A program made the position numbers and the translations under genes. The notes beneath the pieces were generated by a model that saw only the letters and a list, made by a program, of their open reading frames with translations, was not told where the DNA came from and searched no databases. Shown piece after piece: positions 33,720 through 43,007 of a stretch of 64,000 nt of DNA (its first letter is position 1; every line of letters begins with the position of its first letter). The stretch lies in the IMG/VR virus record IMGVR_UViG_3300031963_000027, positions 62,001-126,000 of that record, one strand, 5' to 3'. Source of the stretch: a virus.

Positions 33720-35064
33720 TGTTGACTCTTCTTTTTAATGTAAAACTTGAGTTAGTTGTGTCGTTTGGCACTAGATATACAAGACTTCCAGTCTTTGTTG
33801 TAAAAGCTAAGTAAGCTTTTGTTGGAGGATAACTTCCTGTTGGTTGAGGAATGTCTACTTTATTATCAAATTTATATTCACTACTAATAGAAGAGTTAGT
33901 AACATAAGGTGCTAAATCACTTGATTTTATAACTCCTTCATTCTTAGTTAATATTTTTGTTATATTTAATCCTGCAGGACTATTACCTAAATTATCATTA
34001 ACTATTTCATAATTTCTTGATATAGAAGTTGGAGTAACTGGAACAGGAGTAGAATTTAATATATTGTTAACTGAATTAGAAAAGTTAGTGCTTGGTGTAA
34101 AAGAAGGACTAGATTTAAAATCAGTTTTATCTGCTTTTAGTCTATCAAGGAGATTTGATAGACCTGTTGGTTGATAATAACTATTTGCTCTAACTATAGC
34201 CTCTCCTACTTGAGCTTCTGTTGGATTAGAGTTGCTAGGTAAGAATCCTTTTTCTTTAAGTAAGTCTTTATATATATTTTTATTTGCTGTAGATAATTTA
34301 TTATATTCTAAAACTAATGCATCTCCTTTACAGGGATTTGTACTAGGTGTTGTTGTAGTTGGTGTGGCTGGTTTAGCACTCTTACATTGATTAGTTCCAA
34401 GATCTATAATCTCAAATTTAATCATGTAATAGTTTCTATCTTGTCTTACATATACAAGTTCAAATTCTTTAACATAGCCTTTAAACTTAATGTTAGAACT
34501 ACTATCTCTAAAGGTTGTGGACTCACTTTTCTTAGGTATAAAAGAACCATCAGATGTGGCTATGTTAACTTCTATAAGAGCTTTATTTTTAACTGCAAAG
34601 TCATAAAACTCACAGGCAGGTGTATAACTATCTTGCCCTTCTTTTACAGTTAAATCCTGCCATCCTTCCCATTTAGCTGCATCAGATAAGTTTGATATAC
34701 CATCATATCCAGTAAACATTCCAGATAAGGATACTGTTAATGATTCAACTCCTAAATGTTGATAGATAGGAAAAAAGCCAGGAATCTTTAATTTAGATAT
34801 GGCAATTCCTGCTTTTATTAGTAAGCCGGGCAATTGTATTGGATTACTTCTACCAGGATGTTTAGACTCAATAGATGGCGGTAATAACATATTAAATGTT
34901 TTACCATTGGCTATCATCTTTACTTTATATACAGATGTTTGTGCGCCAGCAGCAGCATTAACTATATTAGATTGTGCTACTTTAGCTGGCATAAATAAAG
35001 GACTATTAACAGTTCCAGTCTGAGGTAATGCTCTACCAGCAACAAGTATAGGACTATCTGACAT
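33706..35064 (-). CDS. Baseplate- or tail-tip-type protein
   Basis: A 452-residue protein. Residues ~100-235 hold a beta domain (QHLGVESLTVSLSGMFTG and FKGYVKEFELVYVRQDRNYY followed by MIKFEII) that resembles DNA-circularisation or baseplate tip proteins. The middle is low in complexity (Thr-Pro repeats near 240, PVPVTPTS near 340). The C-terminal part is unrecognised. It overlaps genes on both sides by about 11-14 bases. Confidence 0.5.
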   Translation of the reverse strand: MSDSPILVAGRALPQTGTVNSPLFMPAKVAQSNIVNAAAGAQTSVYKVKMIANGKTFNMLLPPSIESKHPGRSNPIQLPGLLIKAGIAISKLKIPGFFPIYQHLGVESLTVSLSGMFTGYDGISNLSDAAKWEGWQDLTVKEGQDSYTPACEFYDFAVKNKALIEVNIATSDGSFIPKKSESTTFRDSSSNIKFKGYVKEFELVYVRQDRNYYMIKFEIIDLGTNQCKSAKPATPTTTTPSTNPCKGDALVLEYNKLSTANKNIYKDLLKEKGFLPSNSNPTEAQVGEAIVRANSYYQPTGLSNLLDRLKADKTDFKSSPSFTPSTNFSNSVNNILNSTPVPVTPTSISRNYEIVNDNLGNSPAGLNITKILTKNEGVIKSSDLAPYVTNSSISSEYKFDNKVDIPQPTGSYPPTKAYLAFTTKTGSLVYLVPNDTTNSSFTLKRRVNNEFL

Positions 35065-37414
35065 ATGATTTATATCCTTTTACTATAGGTTTGTTATTAG
35101 ATTCTGTACTTAAATCAATTCTAATTGTGAGATAGTTTCTTGTTGCATCAGTTATTTTTCCTTCTCTATTTATAATAGATACAATTTCAGTTAAATTTTT
35201 ATCATATAAATATCTATAGGTTTGATCATTGCCATCTACTAAATATCTAGAGGGATTTGTTAGTTCTTCCCATGTATATCCTTCATTAGATGATAGATAA
35301 ACACTAACTGCCGTTGAATCTAATATAATTGCATCTAGTTCTAAATATATATTAGAGTACTTAAAGTTTGTTCTTATTGTCTTAGATATATAAGTAGATA
35401 GTGTTTTATTACTGCTAATAAGAACTGGATATACATAAGCATATTTGTTGATATTAAATATCAAGTCTACTGAATCTGTTTTGTTTATCTCAGCTTCATT
35501 GGTATATTCAATGTTGTTTATATTGAATTTGCCAGGATAATAAATGTGCTCAAATCTGTCAATATTATCATTAACTGTAATTGTATTTGTAACACTAGCT
35601 GTGGCATAGATTGCAGTATTTAGTTTAAACTTTAAATCTTTATTTAGTTGAGTTGTTATGTTAGTTTGATTTGCATCTAAGGAGAATAAATAAGAATTGG
35701 CTAAAGTAGATGTAGTAGATATAAATATATCTGTTGGAGAATTTATAGAAGAAATAAGGAGGCTGTATCTTCCTTTTGACAAAGTTATTGGAACATCCCA
35801 TGTGAAATCTGTAGATGTTTTACCATCTACACTTGTAGTGATTTGATTGTTGTTAACTACTGCCTGTGCAACGACTTCTTGAGGCTTATCATTAAACTTA
35901 GTTAACAATATCTTAATAAGAGGAGTAGCAGAGTTTACTTTTCTAATGTAAATACTACCTCCAACTAAAGTTGTATTGTCTTCTTCTATGTTAATGGTTT
36001 GTCCTACATAACTAGTATCTATAGGATAATTAGAATTATATAAGGATGATGTTGCTGAGGAGCTATTATTCTGAACTGTTATAACATCATTTAAAGATGA
36101 ATTAGAAGGAAGTGTAAATGAAAAAGAAGCCTCTCCTTTAGCATTAGTTGTTATAATAGTTGAAATTAATTTATCTCCTATTGTTAGTCTAAAGTCAGAA
36201 GAATTTGGAGTTAAGCCGTATGCTTGAGCATTTACAATAGTTTGAGTTAATATTATTTCTCTATCACTAAGTCTTTGATATATACTAGTGTCTAATCTAG
36301 TTGGTCCAACTATTAACACACCTTTTTTAGTCAAGCCAATTGTTACAAAGGAGTCTGAAACTTGCTGAGATATATACTCTTTAGAAGTATATTCCTGTAT
36401 TATTACATTTGGAGCGCCGTTTATTATTTTTGTATTTGTATCTACATTATTAATAAAAACATCTTTAGTTATTCTACTAAACTTGTTTAATATTAGATTT
36501 CCTTGTTCTATATCACAGTCAAATAATGGATGGTTTATATCAGCATTATCTGTGTTATTAAAAGTATCTGTTATTAAGTTGGAAGTTGTATCAATAGGTT
36601 TTAGTAAAGTTGTTTCTAATAAGTAATCTCTAAGCTTATTTAAATTGCCCTCCAGTAGTAAAATATCTTTGTTTTTTATCTGTTTATTTTGTAATGCTGG
36701 AATCCAAGTACTTTGTTTGTATGTACCAATTTCTAAGTCATTTATTGGATCTAATTTAGTTTTTGGATCAATAACAATAATAGCTTTATCTCTAATAATT
36801 ACTCTATAAAATGTTAACTCAGTAGTTATTTGAGTATGATATGGAAAGTATGTTTTATTCCCATTTATATAAGCTACTCCAGGACTAACACAGCCATTTT
36901 TAAATACTAATCCCCAACTAATAAAGTTGCCATATATCTCAAATAATTGCTGCTTAATATAGTCTTTGCTTCTATTACTAATTAAAAACTTATAACTTCC
37001 ATTTATCACTTGTATTAAAGGATAACCTTCTTGTGTGTTAAAAGTATAAGAAGCTATATATTTATTATCTTGTTCTGTTATATCAATCTTTATATAAACT
37101 ATATAAGAGGTTAATATACTTTCTATTGTGGTTTGCTCAGTTTCTATAATAATAGGAAAATTATTTAGTAATATTCTTGAGCTACTAAGTGTTATTAAAT
37201 TAGATTCAATATTAATAACCTTTAATCCACAAAGCACTTCATAATCATTAAAATTACATTTAGTATAATTATGAATAGGATTAATAATTATGTCTTGTGC
37301 ATCTTCAAATTCTGTTGCTTGTGGAGGTCTTTCTCTAGAAGCAACAGGAAGAAGCTTTAAGTAGTAGGGATTATATCTACTACTTTTAAAGTTATATAAA
37401 TTGAGGATTGACAT
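35054..37414 (-). CDS. Large tail/baseplate protein, fibre-like
   Basis: A 786-residue, beta-rich protein with Asn, Thr and Ile repeats and several Ig-like stretches. The N-terminus is short and basic (ILNLYNFKSSRYNPYYLKLL) and may attach to the baseplate. No enzyme motif or membrane segment is present. It overlaps the 1342-residue protein by 23 bases. It could be a side fibre or wedge component. Confidence 0.55.
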   Translation of the reverse strand: MSILNLYNFKSSRYNPYYLKLLPVASRERPPQATEFEDAQDIIINPIHNYTKCNFNDYEVLCGLKVINIESNLITLSSSRILLNNFPIIIETEQTTIESILTSYIVYIKIDITEQDNKYIASYTFNTQEGYPLIQVINGSYKFLISNRSKDYIKQQLFEIYGNFISWGLVFKNGCVSPGVAYINGNKTYFPYHTQITTELTFYRVIIRDKAIIVIDPKTKLDPINDLEIGTYKQSTWIPALQNKQIKNKDILLLEGNLNKLRDYLLETTLLKPIDTTSNLITDTFNNTDNADINHPLFDCDIEQGNLILNKFSRITKDVFINNVDTNTKIINGAPNVIIQEYTSKEYISQQVSDSFVTIGLTKKGVLIVGPTRLDTSIYQRLSDREIILTQTIVNAQAYGLTPNSSDFRLTIGDKLISTIITTNAKGEASFSFTLPSNSSLNDVITVQNNSSSATSSLYNSNYPIDTSYVGQTINIEEDNTTLVGGSIYIRKVNSATPLIKILLTKFNDKPQEVVAQAVVNNNQITTSVDGKTSTDFTWDVPITLSKGRYSLLISSINSPTDIFISTTSTLANSYLFSLDANQTNITTQLNKDLKFKLNTAIYATASVTNTITVNDNIDRFEHIYYPGKFNINNIEYTNEAEINKTDSVDLIFNINKYAYVYPVLISSNKTLSTYISKTIRTNFKYSNIYLELDAIILDSTAVSVYLSSNEGYTWEELTNPSRYLVDGNDQTYRYLYDKNLTEIVSIINREGKITDATRNYLTIRIDLSTESNNKPIVKGYKSYVR

Positions 37415-40400
37415 AAATGTATTTTATAGTTACTGGTTTTGTTGAGTCATTAGTTACTAAGTCTATTCTATACTTAGAGCCTACTGCTGCTACATCATAA
37501 GATACTGTATAAATAGCTTCATAAAGACTAATGTTTTCATCTACTAAAGATGATGTTGTTCTAATACATGGCTTCCAAGTTTCACTAGTAGATTGTTGTG
37601 AGTGATAAACTAAGATTGAAGAGTCAACTGTTTTTATATATCCAATCTTTATACTTACAGTAGAATAGTTATTACCATGTTGTATATACTTAGAGACTAA
37701 TGTACTTGTATTATTATTTGAATATAAACTAATAGAAGAACCTTTTAATAATAGTAAAGGACTTATATCTAAAGAACTACTATATAAAGTTGCTCTAATT
37801 GAAATCTGATTTGAAGCAAAGTCTAACTGAGTATTTCTATTAGTAATAAACTCTTTCCAAATACCATCTTCTGTAGCATATTCATATGTTATAGAAGTCA
37901 AAGGAGGTATTATATCTCTGGTATTTAATGCAAATGATGTAACTAAATTTACAGTATATGTGCCTAGATTTACTGTCTTTGTTTGAGATGTAAAGGTGTC
38001 TTTATATATGTTATAAGTTAAATCATAGTCTGTAAGTTGTAAGGTATTTATACCATCTTTAGATATATATAAACTACCTTGACTAAACAATTGATTACCA
38101 TAATAACTTCCAGTATTTAAGTCTGGCTCATTTATCTTAGCAATAGAAAATGAGAAGCCTGCTTGAGGAGATTTTATAGCAATAATATATTCTTTATCCT
38201 TTTCTACTAAAGCGGGATTTAAGAACTTTACATTTACTTTATCACTTACAAATGTTGTTGTTTCACCATAGCTAATAATGTTTCTATTATCATCTAATAA
38301 TAATACTGTTAGTTCAGATGAGACAGATGGTGTAATAGAAGTAAATAAATCAACACTATTTAATAAATAATAGTTAGAAGATGTAAAAGTTTGTTCTATA
38401 TTATATTGAGAAGGTTCTTCTAATAAATAAGGAGGAATAATTGCAGTATTAACATCCTTATTTGTTGCATCAAATACTACATGATTTAATAAGTTGTTAT
38501 ATATACTAAACTTACTTTTTATATTGTAGTTTAGATTTCTTACTTCTATTGTATGTGTTCCAGTTGTTATAGTGTTTGGTAATAAAACTCTTACAACTGC
38601 TTTACCAGAACTATTAGATTTAAAGCTATTTACTAATGTCCCGGCTAAAGTACCACTAAGTAAAACTAAGTTTGTCTGAACAAGAATATTATCTATATAT
38701 ATTTTGTAGTTAGTTGATGTAGGATCTAAGTCAGTTAAGTAAAGATCTATTGATAAACCATTTAAGATTGTTACATTATTAGATATATAATTTTCTGATT
38801 CTTGATCATAAGAATTAGAGTTAAATGCATTATTTATTTGAAGAGCTTCTTCTAAGTCATTACTAAGAATTCCAAAGAGGCTTTGGTTGTTTATATCAAT
38901 TCTATTTAATATTTTACTTGAGGTTCCTATAATTGAGCTTGAAGGATTAATCTTAGCTTTGTTTTCATTGAAGAATAAAGAATAAGAGCTTAGTCTTAAT
39001 ATTGGCTTGTATGTTGAAGGTGTTAGAACTTTATATTCTGTAACTCTTTCTTGTTCAATATATTTAGTAGGAAGATTAGCTGTAGGCAAACTAACATAGT
39101 TATCTAATATATATCTATAAGGCTCAGTTGTATTTAAACTGACTTCTCTATAAGAACATCCGTTAGTTATACTTTGTTTATTAGGACATAATGAGGCTGT
39201 GTATGAAGTATTCTCAACATCTTGATTGTTATAAGTCAAGAAGTTATCTGATATTAATTCAGGCTTATCTTCAAGGGCAAAGACTGCTTCAGTTAGCCTT
39301 CTAGATAAGTTATATAAGTCTTTATTTGTAAATCTATTTAGTCCTAAAGATTGAAATATTGAATTACCAATTTGTAATTTAAAAGTGGCTAATGCTAATA
39401 AATACTCAGGAATAGAAGGAACTGGTGGATTAATACCTGCACTAGACAATACATAATCTATGTTACCATTCTTATCTAAAGTTATTACTCCAGTCTTAGT
39501 TTGAAAGTATGAATAATCTACGCTAAAGCTTTGTCCAATTGCAGGAGTTCTATTTATAAACTTAATAGAATCATTTTGTAATGTGTAATCTACATTGTTT
39601 GTTAATAAAGAAGAATATAAGTATGTAACAAAGTATGTTGTTCCTGGTTCAGGCTCATTTGTAGATGGTAAAGACCAATCAATTTGACTTTGATTAGTTA
39701 ATCTATAATCAACACCTTCAATATAACTTGTCAAGTTTTGACCAACAGATATTATTTTAGATATTGTTGCTTGTCCTAAATTATCGACTGTTCCTGGAAC
39801 TGCTCCTCTAATTATTGGTTTACTATTACTTATTAATGTTGCATTTAATCTGTTAACACTTGATACAGGTGTAAAGCCTAGTTTATATGTGTTTAAGGAT
39901 GATGATGAAGTGTTTGTCAAAACTTTAGTTATAGTTAAGCCTTCTCCTGCTCCTATAATTGTATTGTTAATATCTCTCTTTAATAAAGAAATATTAATGT
40001 TTGGCACACTAGAAGAATTTCTAAGGGTTATAAATTTAAAAGTTATTGTGGTGCTATTAGTAAGAATTATCTCATAGTTTTGTTTTATAACAGAGAGTAA
40101 GTCATTATTGTTTAAAGATAAAGTAGTACAACTTAATGTGCTAGAAGTAATAGTATTGTTAAACTCATTAACAATAAACAAGACAATATCAGAGATAGTT
40201 GTAATAGTTAAAGGTATACTAATGTCTACTTGTATAACATGTTCAACACCATTGAAAACTACATTGGCAATTAATAGTCTTACTAAAGGTCTACTACTAA
40301 TAAAAGCAGGTAATGTTAAGTTACTTAATTGATATGAAACATATGAGGAGGTTCCATCATATGTAAAAGTAGCATTATATATTTGTGATACAGGTAGATT

Positions 40401-41420
40401 TTTTTGAATAGTAAGTAAAGTGTTATCTGTTTTTACTATTCTATTTCCTTCAACATAACCTATTCCAGAAGATACTGATATTGTTTCAATATTAATTTGA
40501 GTATTTCTTTCAACATTAATATCTTGTTGAATAAGTAAATTACTTTGTTCAATTGGTGTTAGTTTATTCTTTAACTCTAATATTGAATTAGTATTTTGTT
40601 GTATTAAAGCTTCAGTTGAAACAATTAAAGAAGCTAAAGCTTGTGTATATTGAAGTACAATTTGTTGTTTATAGTCAACTAATAGATTATTTAATCTATT
40701 ATTAGTTTCAGTTAATGATTGAATTTCTCCATTTATACTATTGATATTATTTGTTAGCGTCTCTTGTTCTGTTAATAAACTAGTTAGGTTGTTTGTATTT
40801 GAAGTACCTGTTGCAGAGTTAATGGAAGTTACATTAAAACCTTTAATAATAAAATTACCTTCAGCATCATATATATAGTCTGCTAATAGTTGTTTGTTTG
40901 GATCAACTGGCTGAATTTTTATAATTTTATTATTTTCAATTCTTGCAATAGGATACATTGAAGATTCATTTACTGCTATAGAACCAACCCATCTCAGTCT
41001 ATAGGCTCCTGCTGCACCCCAAAGTTCACCACCTTTTTCTGGATCATTTAAGGAGGCATCTTCTAATTCTGTAATTATTTGTTCATTTATTAAAATTCCC
41101 ACTGTTGCTGCTTTATCTACAACAGTAAAAGTAGAATTTGGAATCTCTATAAAGTTACCTTCAATATAAACAACACCCTTTGTACATGCAAAGGATCTAA
41201 CACCAGAAGGATATTGAAGGTTTAAAGTTATATCTAAACCAGAAACAACTGTGCCATTTTTATATATTGTATCTAATACTTTTTTGCTGTTAGATTGTAA
41301 TATTCCTTGTAACTCTAATAATTCTCTGGATTGAATAGGCCTATCATTGTTGAATAATAGTTTAATCCAGTCCTCTTTATAAGTGTCTGGAAAATCATTT
41401 TTATATGTATTTGGTTTCAT
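37392..41420 (-). CDS. DUF4815-like giant tail protein
   Basis: 1342 residues from ATG 41420 (MKPNTYKNDFPDTYKEDW). The frame reaches a TTG at 41432, but ATG follows the preceding stop by one base. The N-terminus, NNDRPIQSRELLELQGILQS then KNGTVVSGLDITL, matches DUF4815, a domain found in phage tail or baseplate wedges. About residues 200-300 form a coiled coil. The rest is beta-rich with Ig-like repeats, typical of long side fibres or a collar. It is made in one unit with the gp53-like wedge and the flavoprotein upstream. Confidence 0.7.
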   Translation of the reverse strand: MKPNTYKNDFPDTYKEDWIKLLFNNDRPIQSRELLELQGILQSNSKKVLDTIYKNGTVVSGLDITLNLQYPSGVRSFACTKGVVYIEGNFIEIPNSTFTVVDKAATVGILINEQIITELEDASLNDPEKGGELWGAAGAYRLRWVGSIAVNESSMYPIARIENNKIIKIQPVDPNKQLLADYIYDAEGNFIIKGFNVTSINSATGTSNTNNLTSLLTEQETLTNNINSINGEIQSLTETNNRLNNLLVDYKQQIVLQYTQALASLIVSTEALIQQNTNSILELKNKLTPIEQSNLLIQQDINVERNTQINIETISVSSGIGYVEGNRIVKTDNTLLTIQKNLPVSQIYNATFTYDGTSSYVSYQLSNLTLPAFISSRPLVRLLIANVVFNGVEHVIQVDISIPLTITTISDIVLFIVNEFNNTITSSTLSCTTLSLNNNDLLSVIKQNYEIILTNSTTITFKFITLRNSSSVPNINISLLKRDINNTIIGAGEGLTITKVLTNTSSSSLNTYKLGFTPVSSVNRLNATLISNSKPIIRGAVPGTVDNLGQATISKIISVGQNLTSYIEGVDYRLTNQSQIDWSLPSTNEPEPGTTYFVTYLYSSLLTNNVDYTLQNDSIKFINRTPAIGQSFSVDYSYFQTKTGVITLDKNGNIDYVLSSAGINPPVPSIPEYLLALATFKLQIGNSIFQSLGLNRFTNKDLYNLSRRLTEAVFALEDKPELISDNFLTYNNQDVENTSYTASLCPNKQSITNGCSYREVSLNTTEPYRYILDNYVSLPTANLPTKYIEQERVTEYKVLTPSTYKPILRLSSYSLFFNENKAKINPSSSIIGTSSKILNRIDINNQSLFGILSNDLEEALQINNAFNSNSYDQESENYISNNVTILNGLSIDLYLTDLDPTSTNYKIYIDNILVQTNLVLLSGTLAGTLVNSFKSNSSGKAVVRVLLPNTITTGTHTIEVRNLNYNIKSKFSIYNNLLNHVVFDATNKDVNTAIIPPYLLEEPSQYNIEQTFTSSNYYLLNSVDLFTSITPSVSSELTVLLLDDNRNIISYGETTTFVSDKVNVKFLNPALVEKDKEYIIAIKSPQAGFSFSIAKINEPDLNTGSYYGNQLFSQGSLYISKDGINTLQLTDYDLTYNIYKDTFTSQTKTVNLGTYTVNLVTSFALNTRDIIPPLTSITYEYATEDGIWKEFITNRNTQLDFASNQISIRATLYSSSLDISPLLLLKGSSISLYSNNNTSTLVSKYIQHGNNYSTVSIKIGYIKTVDSSILVYHSQQSTSETWKPCIRTTSSLVDENISLYEAIYTVSYDVAAVGSKYRIDLVTNDSTKPVTIKYIYVNPQFI

Positions 41421-41421
41421 T

Positions 41422-41955
41422 TTATAACTCAATAAGTTGTTTTATTAGATGTCTTTGATTATCTTCTCTGGTAATTCTTGTGTGATTAGTACTTAAATAT
41501 ACTTCTCCTTTGTTTAGCATATCCTCTGGTTTAAATAGTGGTTTATTTAATGTGGGAGCTTCTGCTCCAATAACAATAGAAGATGTTCTAAAGTAAGCAC
41601 AAGTGTAGTCTAAATATCTTATATCTCCTTCTATATAAATATAGTTTGCATTTGATGCAACTAAATCAGAATTATTTGGATCTATTAAATAATACTTTTC
41701 ATTGCTTAATATTTGACTTCCACATGATATACCACCACAATTTGTTTTTGTTGCTAACATGATAAGTCTTGGTCGCTTATATATAATGACTTCATCTGTT
41801 GAGGTAAACTCTGTTACATCAGGGGGTTGTGTTTCATTTTCCCATTCAGTATATTTACCTATTGTTATAAAACAACTTTGTTTTAAATATTCTACTATTC
41901 CTTTTAGAAATAAAGCTCTTCCTTTATTTAGTCTATTAAACTTAAAAACTTGCAT
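41422..41955 (-). CDS. Baseplate wedge, gp53-like
   Basis: 177 residues from ATG 41955 (MQVFKFNRLNKGRALFLKGI), whose A shares the flavoprotein stop (TAATG). An earlier in-frame ATG at 41997 would overlap the flavoprotein coding region. FITIGKYTEWENETQPPDVTE and KRPRLIMLATK fit the T4 gp53-type wedge pattern (TIGKxxPWxxExxPP). YIYIEGDIRYLDYTCAYFRT is the second block. It probably joins inner and outer baseplate parts. Confidence 0.6.
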   Translation of the reverse strand: MQVFKFNRLNKGRALFLKGIVEYLKQSCFITIGKYTEWENETQPPDVTEFTSTDEVIIYKRPRLIMLATKTNCGGISCGSQILSNEKYYLIDPNNSDLVASNANYIYIEGDIRYLDYTCAYFRTSSIVIGAEAPTLNKPLFKPEDMLNKGEVYLSTNHTRITREDNQRHLIKQLIEL

Positions 41956-43007
41956 TAACCTACCTCTTCTATTTCTTTTATTATTTGAACTGCACATTTA
42001 CTACTAGATATAATAGAATTGCTTCTAGGGCCATCATATAAAGTTGTTAGAGGACCACTAACAAATATGTTAGTATCTAACAACCTAAAGTTTCTATTTA
42101 TATCTGTTTGCTTTATATTTAAAATATTTATAGGCGTGACTCCTACTCTAGACACAAATCTATTATCATATTTATTAATTATTTCTGTAACATTAATGTT
42201 CTTATATATTGGTATATCTAATAGTAAATGTTGATTGTTTGGTGTTATAGAAGGCCCCCAAGATTTTACACTGTCTATGTATCTTTGTTTTGATACTGTA
42301 GAAACTAATGTTGAACAGTATGGACCTAAAGCTGTTCTTGCTTTCCATAAACTATAATCAGGTATAGGATATTGATTTATTTTTGCATCTTTTGTTATAT
42401 ATAAACCAACTCTTACCCCTTTATTATATAAATAACTAGCAATATCATATGCTCCTTGTCCACTACCAATGATCAATAAAGATTTATATTCATTTTCTAT
42501 TAAATCTTTGTTATCTATCCTTTTATATTTTAATAAGTTAGACGGAACCTGTTTTTCTTTACTACCTAATGCAAGTATTAAATAATCAAATTTAATATCA
42601 CCGCTTTGAGTATGTGCTGTACTATTATCTATACTAAGTAAATTAGTATATATAAACTGTACATTGTTATCCTGTAACTTCTTCTTTATCCAACATATAT
42701 AATTATAGAACTCAGCTCTATTTACTCTTCTACTATCTTTTTCTATGTCTCTTTGAGTGGTGAAAAATATATCCTCTTTATATAAAAAGGTGCTTAAAGA
42801 CCAATCTCTTTTTGTTAAGCTATATGTCACTAAGTCAAAAGATACAGGAGATCTAAGTTCAAAGTTAGCTACTGTTGACAAAGAGTTCCAAGAGTCAGTT
42901 GGAGCAGAATCAATAATATAGATTGAACTAAACTTACCTATAGCTTCTATTGCACAGGCTAAGCCTCTAGGTCCACCACCAGCTATTAATAATGTTTTAT
43001 GCAACAT
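41955..43007 (-). CDS. FAD/NAD(P)-binding oxidoreductase embedded in the baseplate operon
   Basis: A 350-residue protein. The first Rossmann motif is LLIAGGGPRGLACAIEA (6-22), then IYIIDSAP (29-36). The second dinucleotide motif is LLIIGSGQGAYDIASYL (177-193). DYLILALGS (141-149) is the ATG-like turn and NIFVSGPL near the C-terminus is the flavin loop. This two-domain layout fits flavoprotein monooxygenases and pyridine-nucleotide oxidoreductases. It is translationally coupled on both sides: it overlaps the fibre gene by 11 bases and the gp53-like wedge by one. No Cys pair of the disulphide type is apparent. Substrate unknown; it could act on the virion, the host surface or an accessory metabolite. 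Confidence 0.78.
   Translation of the reverse strand: MLHKTLLIAGGGPRGLACAIEAIGKFSSIYIIDSAPTDSWNSLSTVANFELRSPVSFDLVTYSLTKRDWSLSTFLYKEDIFFTTQRDIEKDSRRVNRAEFYNYICWIKKKLQDNNVQFIYTNLLSIDNSTAHTQSGDIKFDYLILALGSKEKQVPSNLLKYKRIDNKDLIENEYKSLLIIGSGQGAYDIASYLYNKGVRVGLYITKDAKINQYPIPDYSLWKARTALGPYCSTLVSTVSKQRYIDSVKSWGPSITPNNQHLLLDIPIYKNINVTEIINKYDNRFVSRVGVTPINILNIKQTDINRNFRLLDTNIFVSGPLTTLYDGPRSNSIISSSKCAVQIIKEIEEVG

Noticed and set aside
41422-41997. ATG 41997 as the start of the gp53-like wedge
   Set aside because: It would overlap 43 bases of the flavoprotein and add a basic tail with no support. ATG 41955, sharing TAATG with the flavoprotein stop, fits the coupling seen elsewhere.
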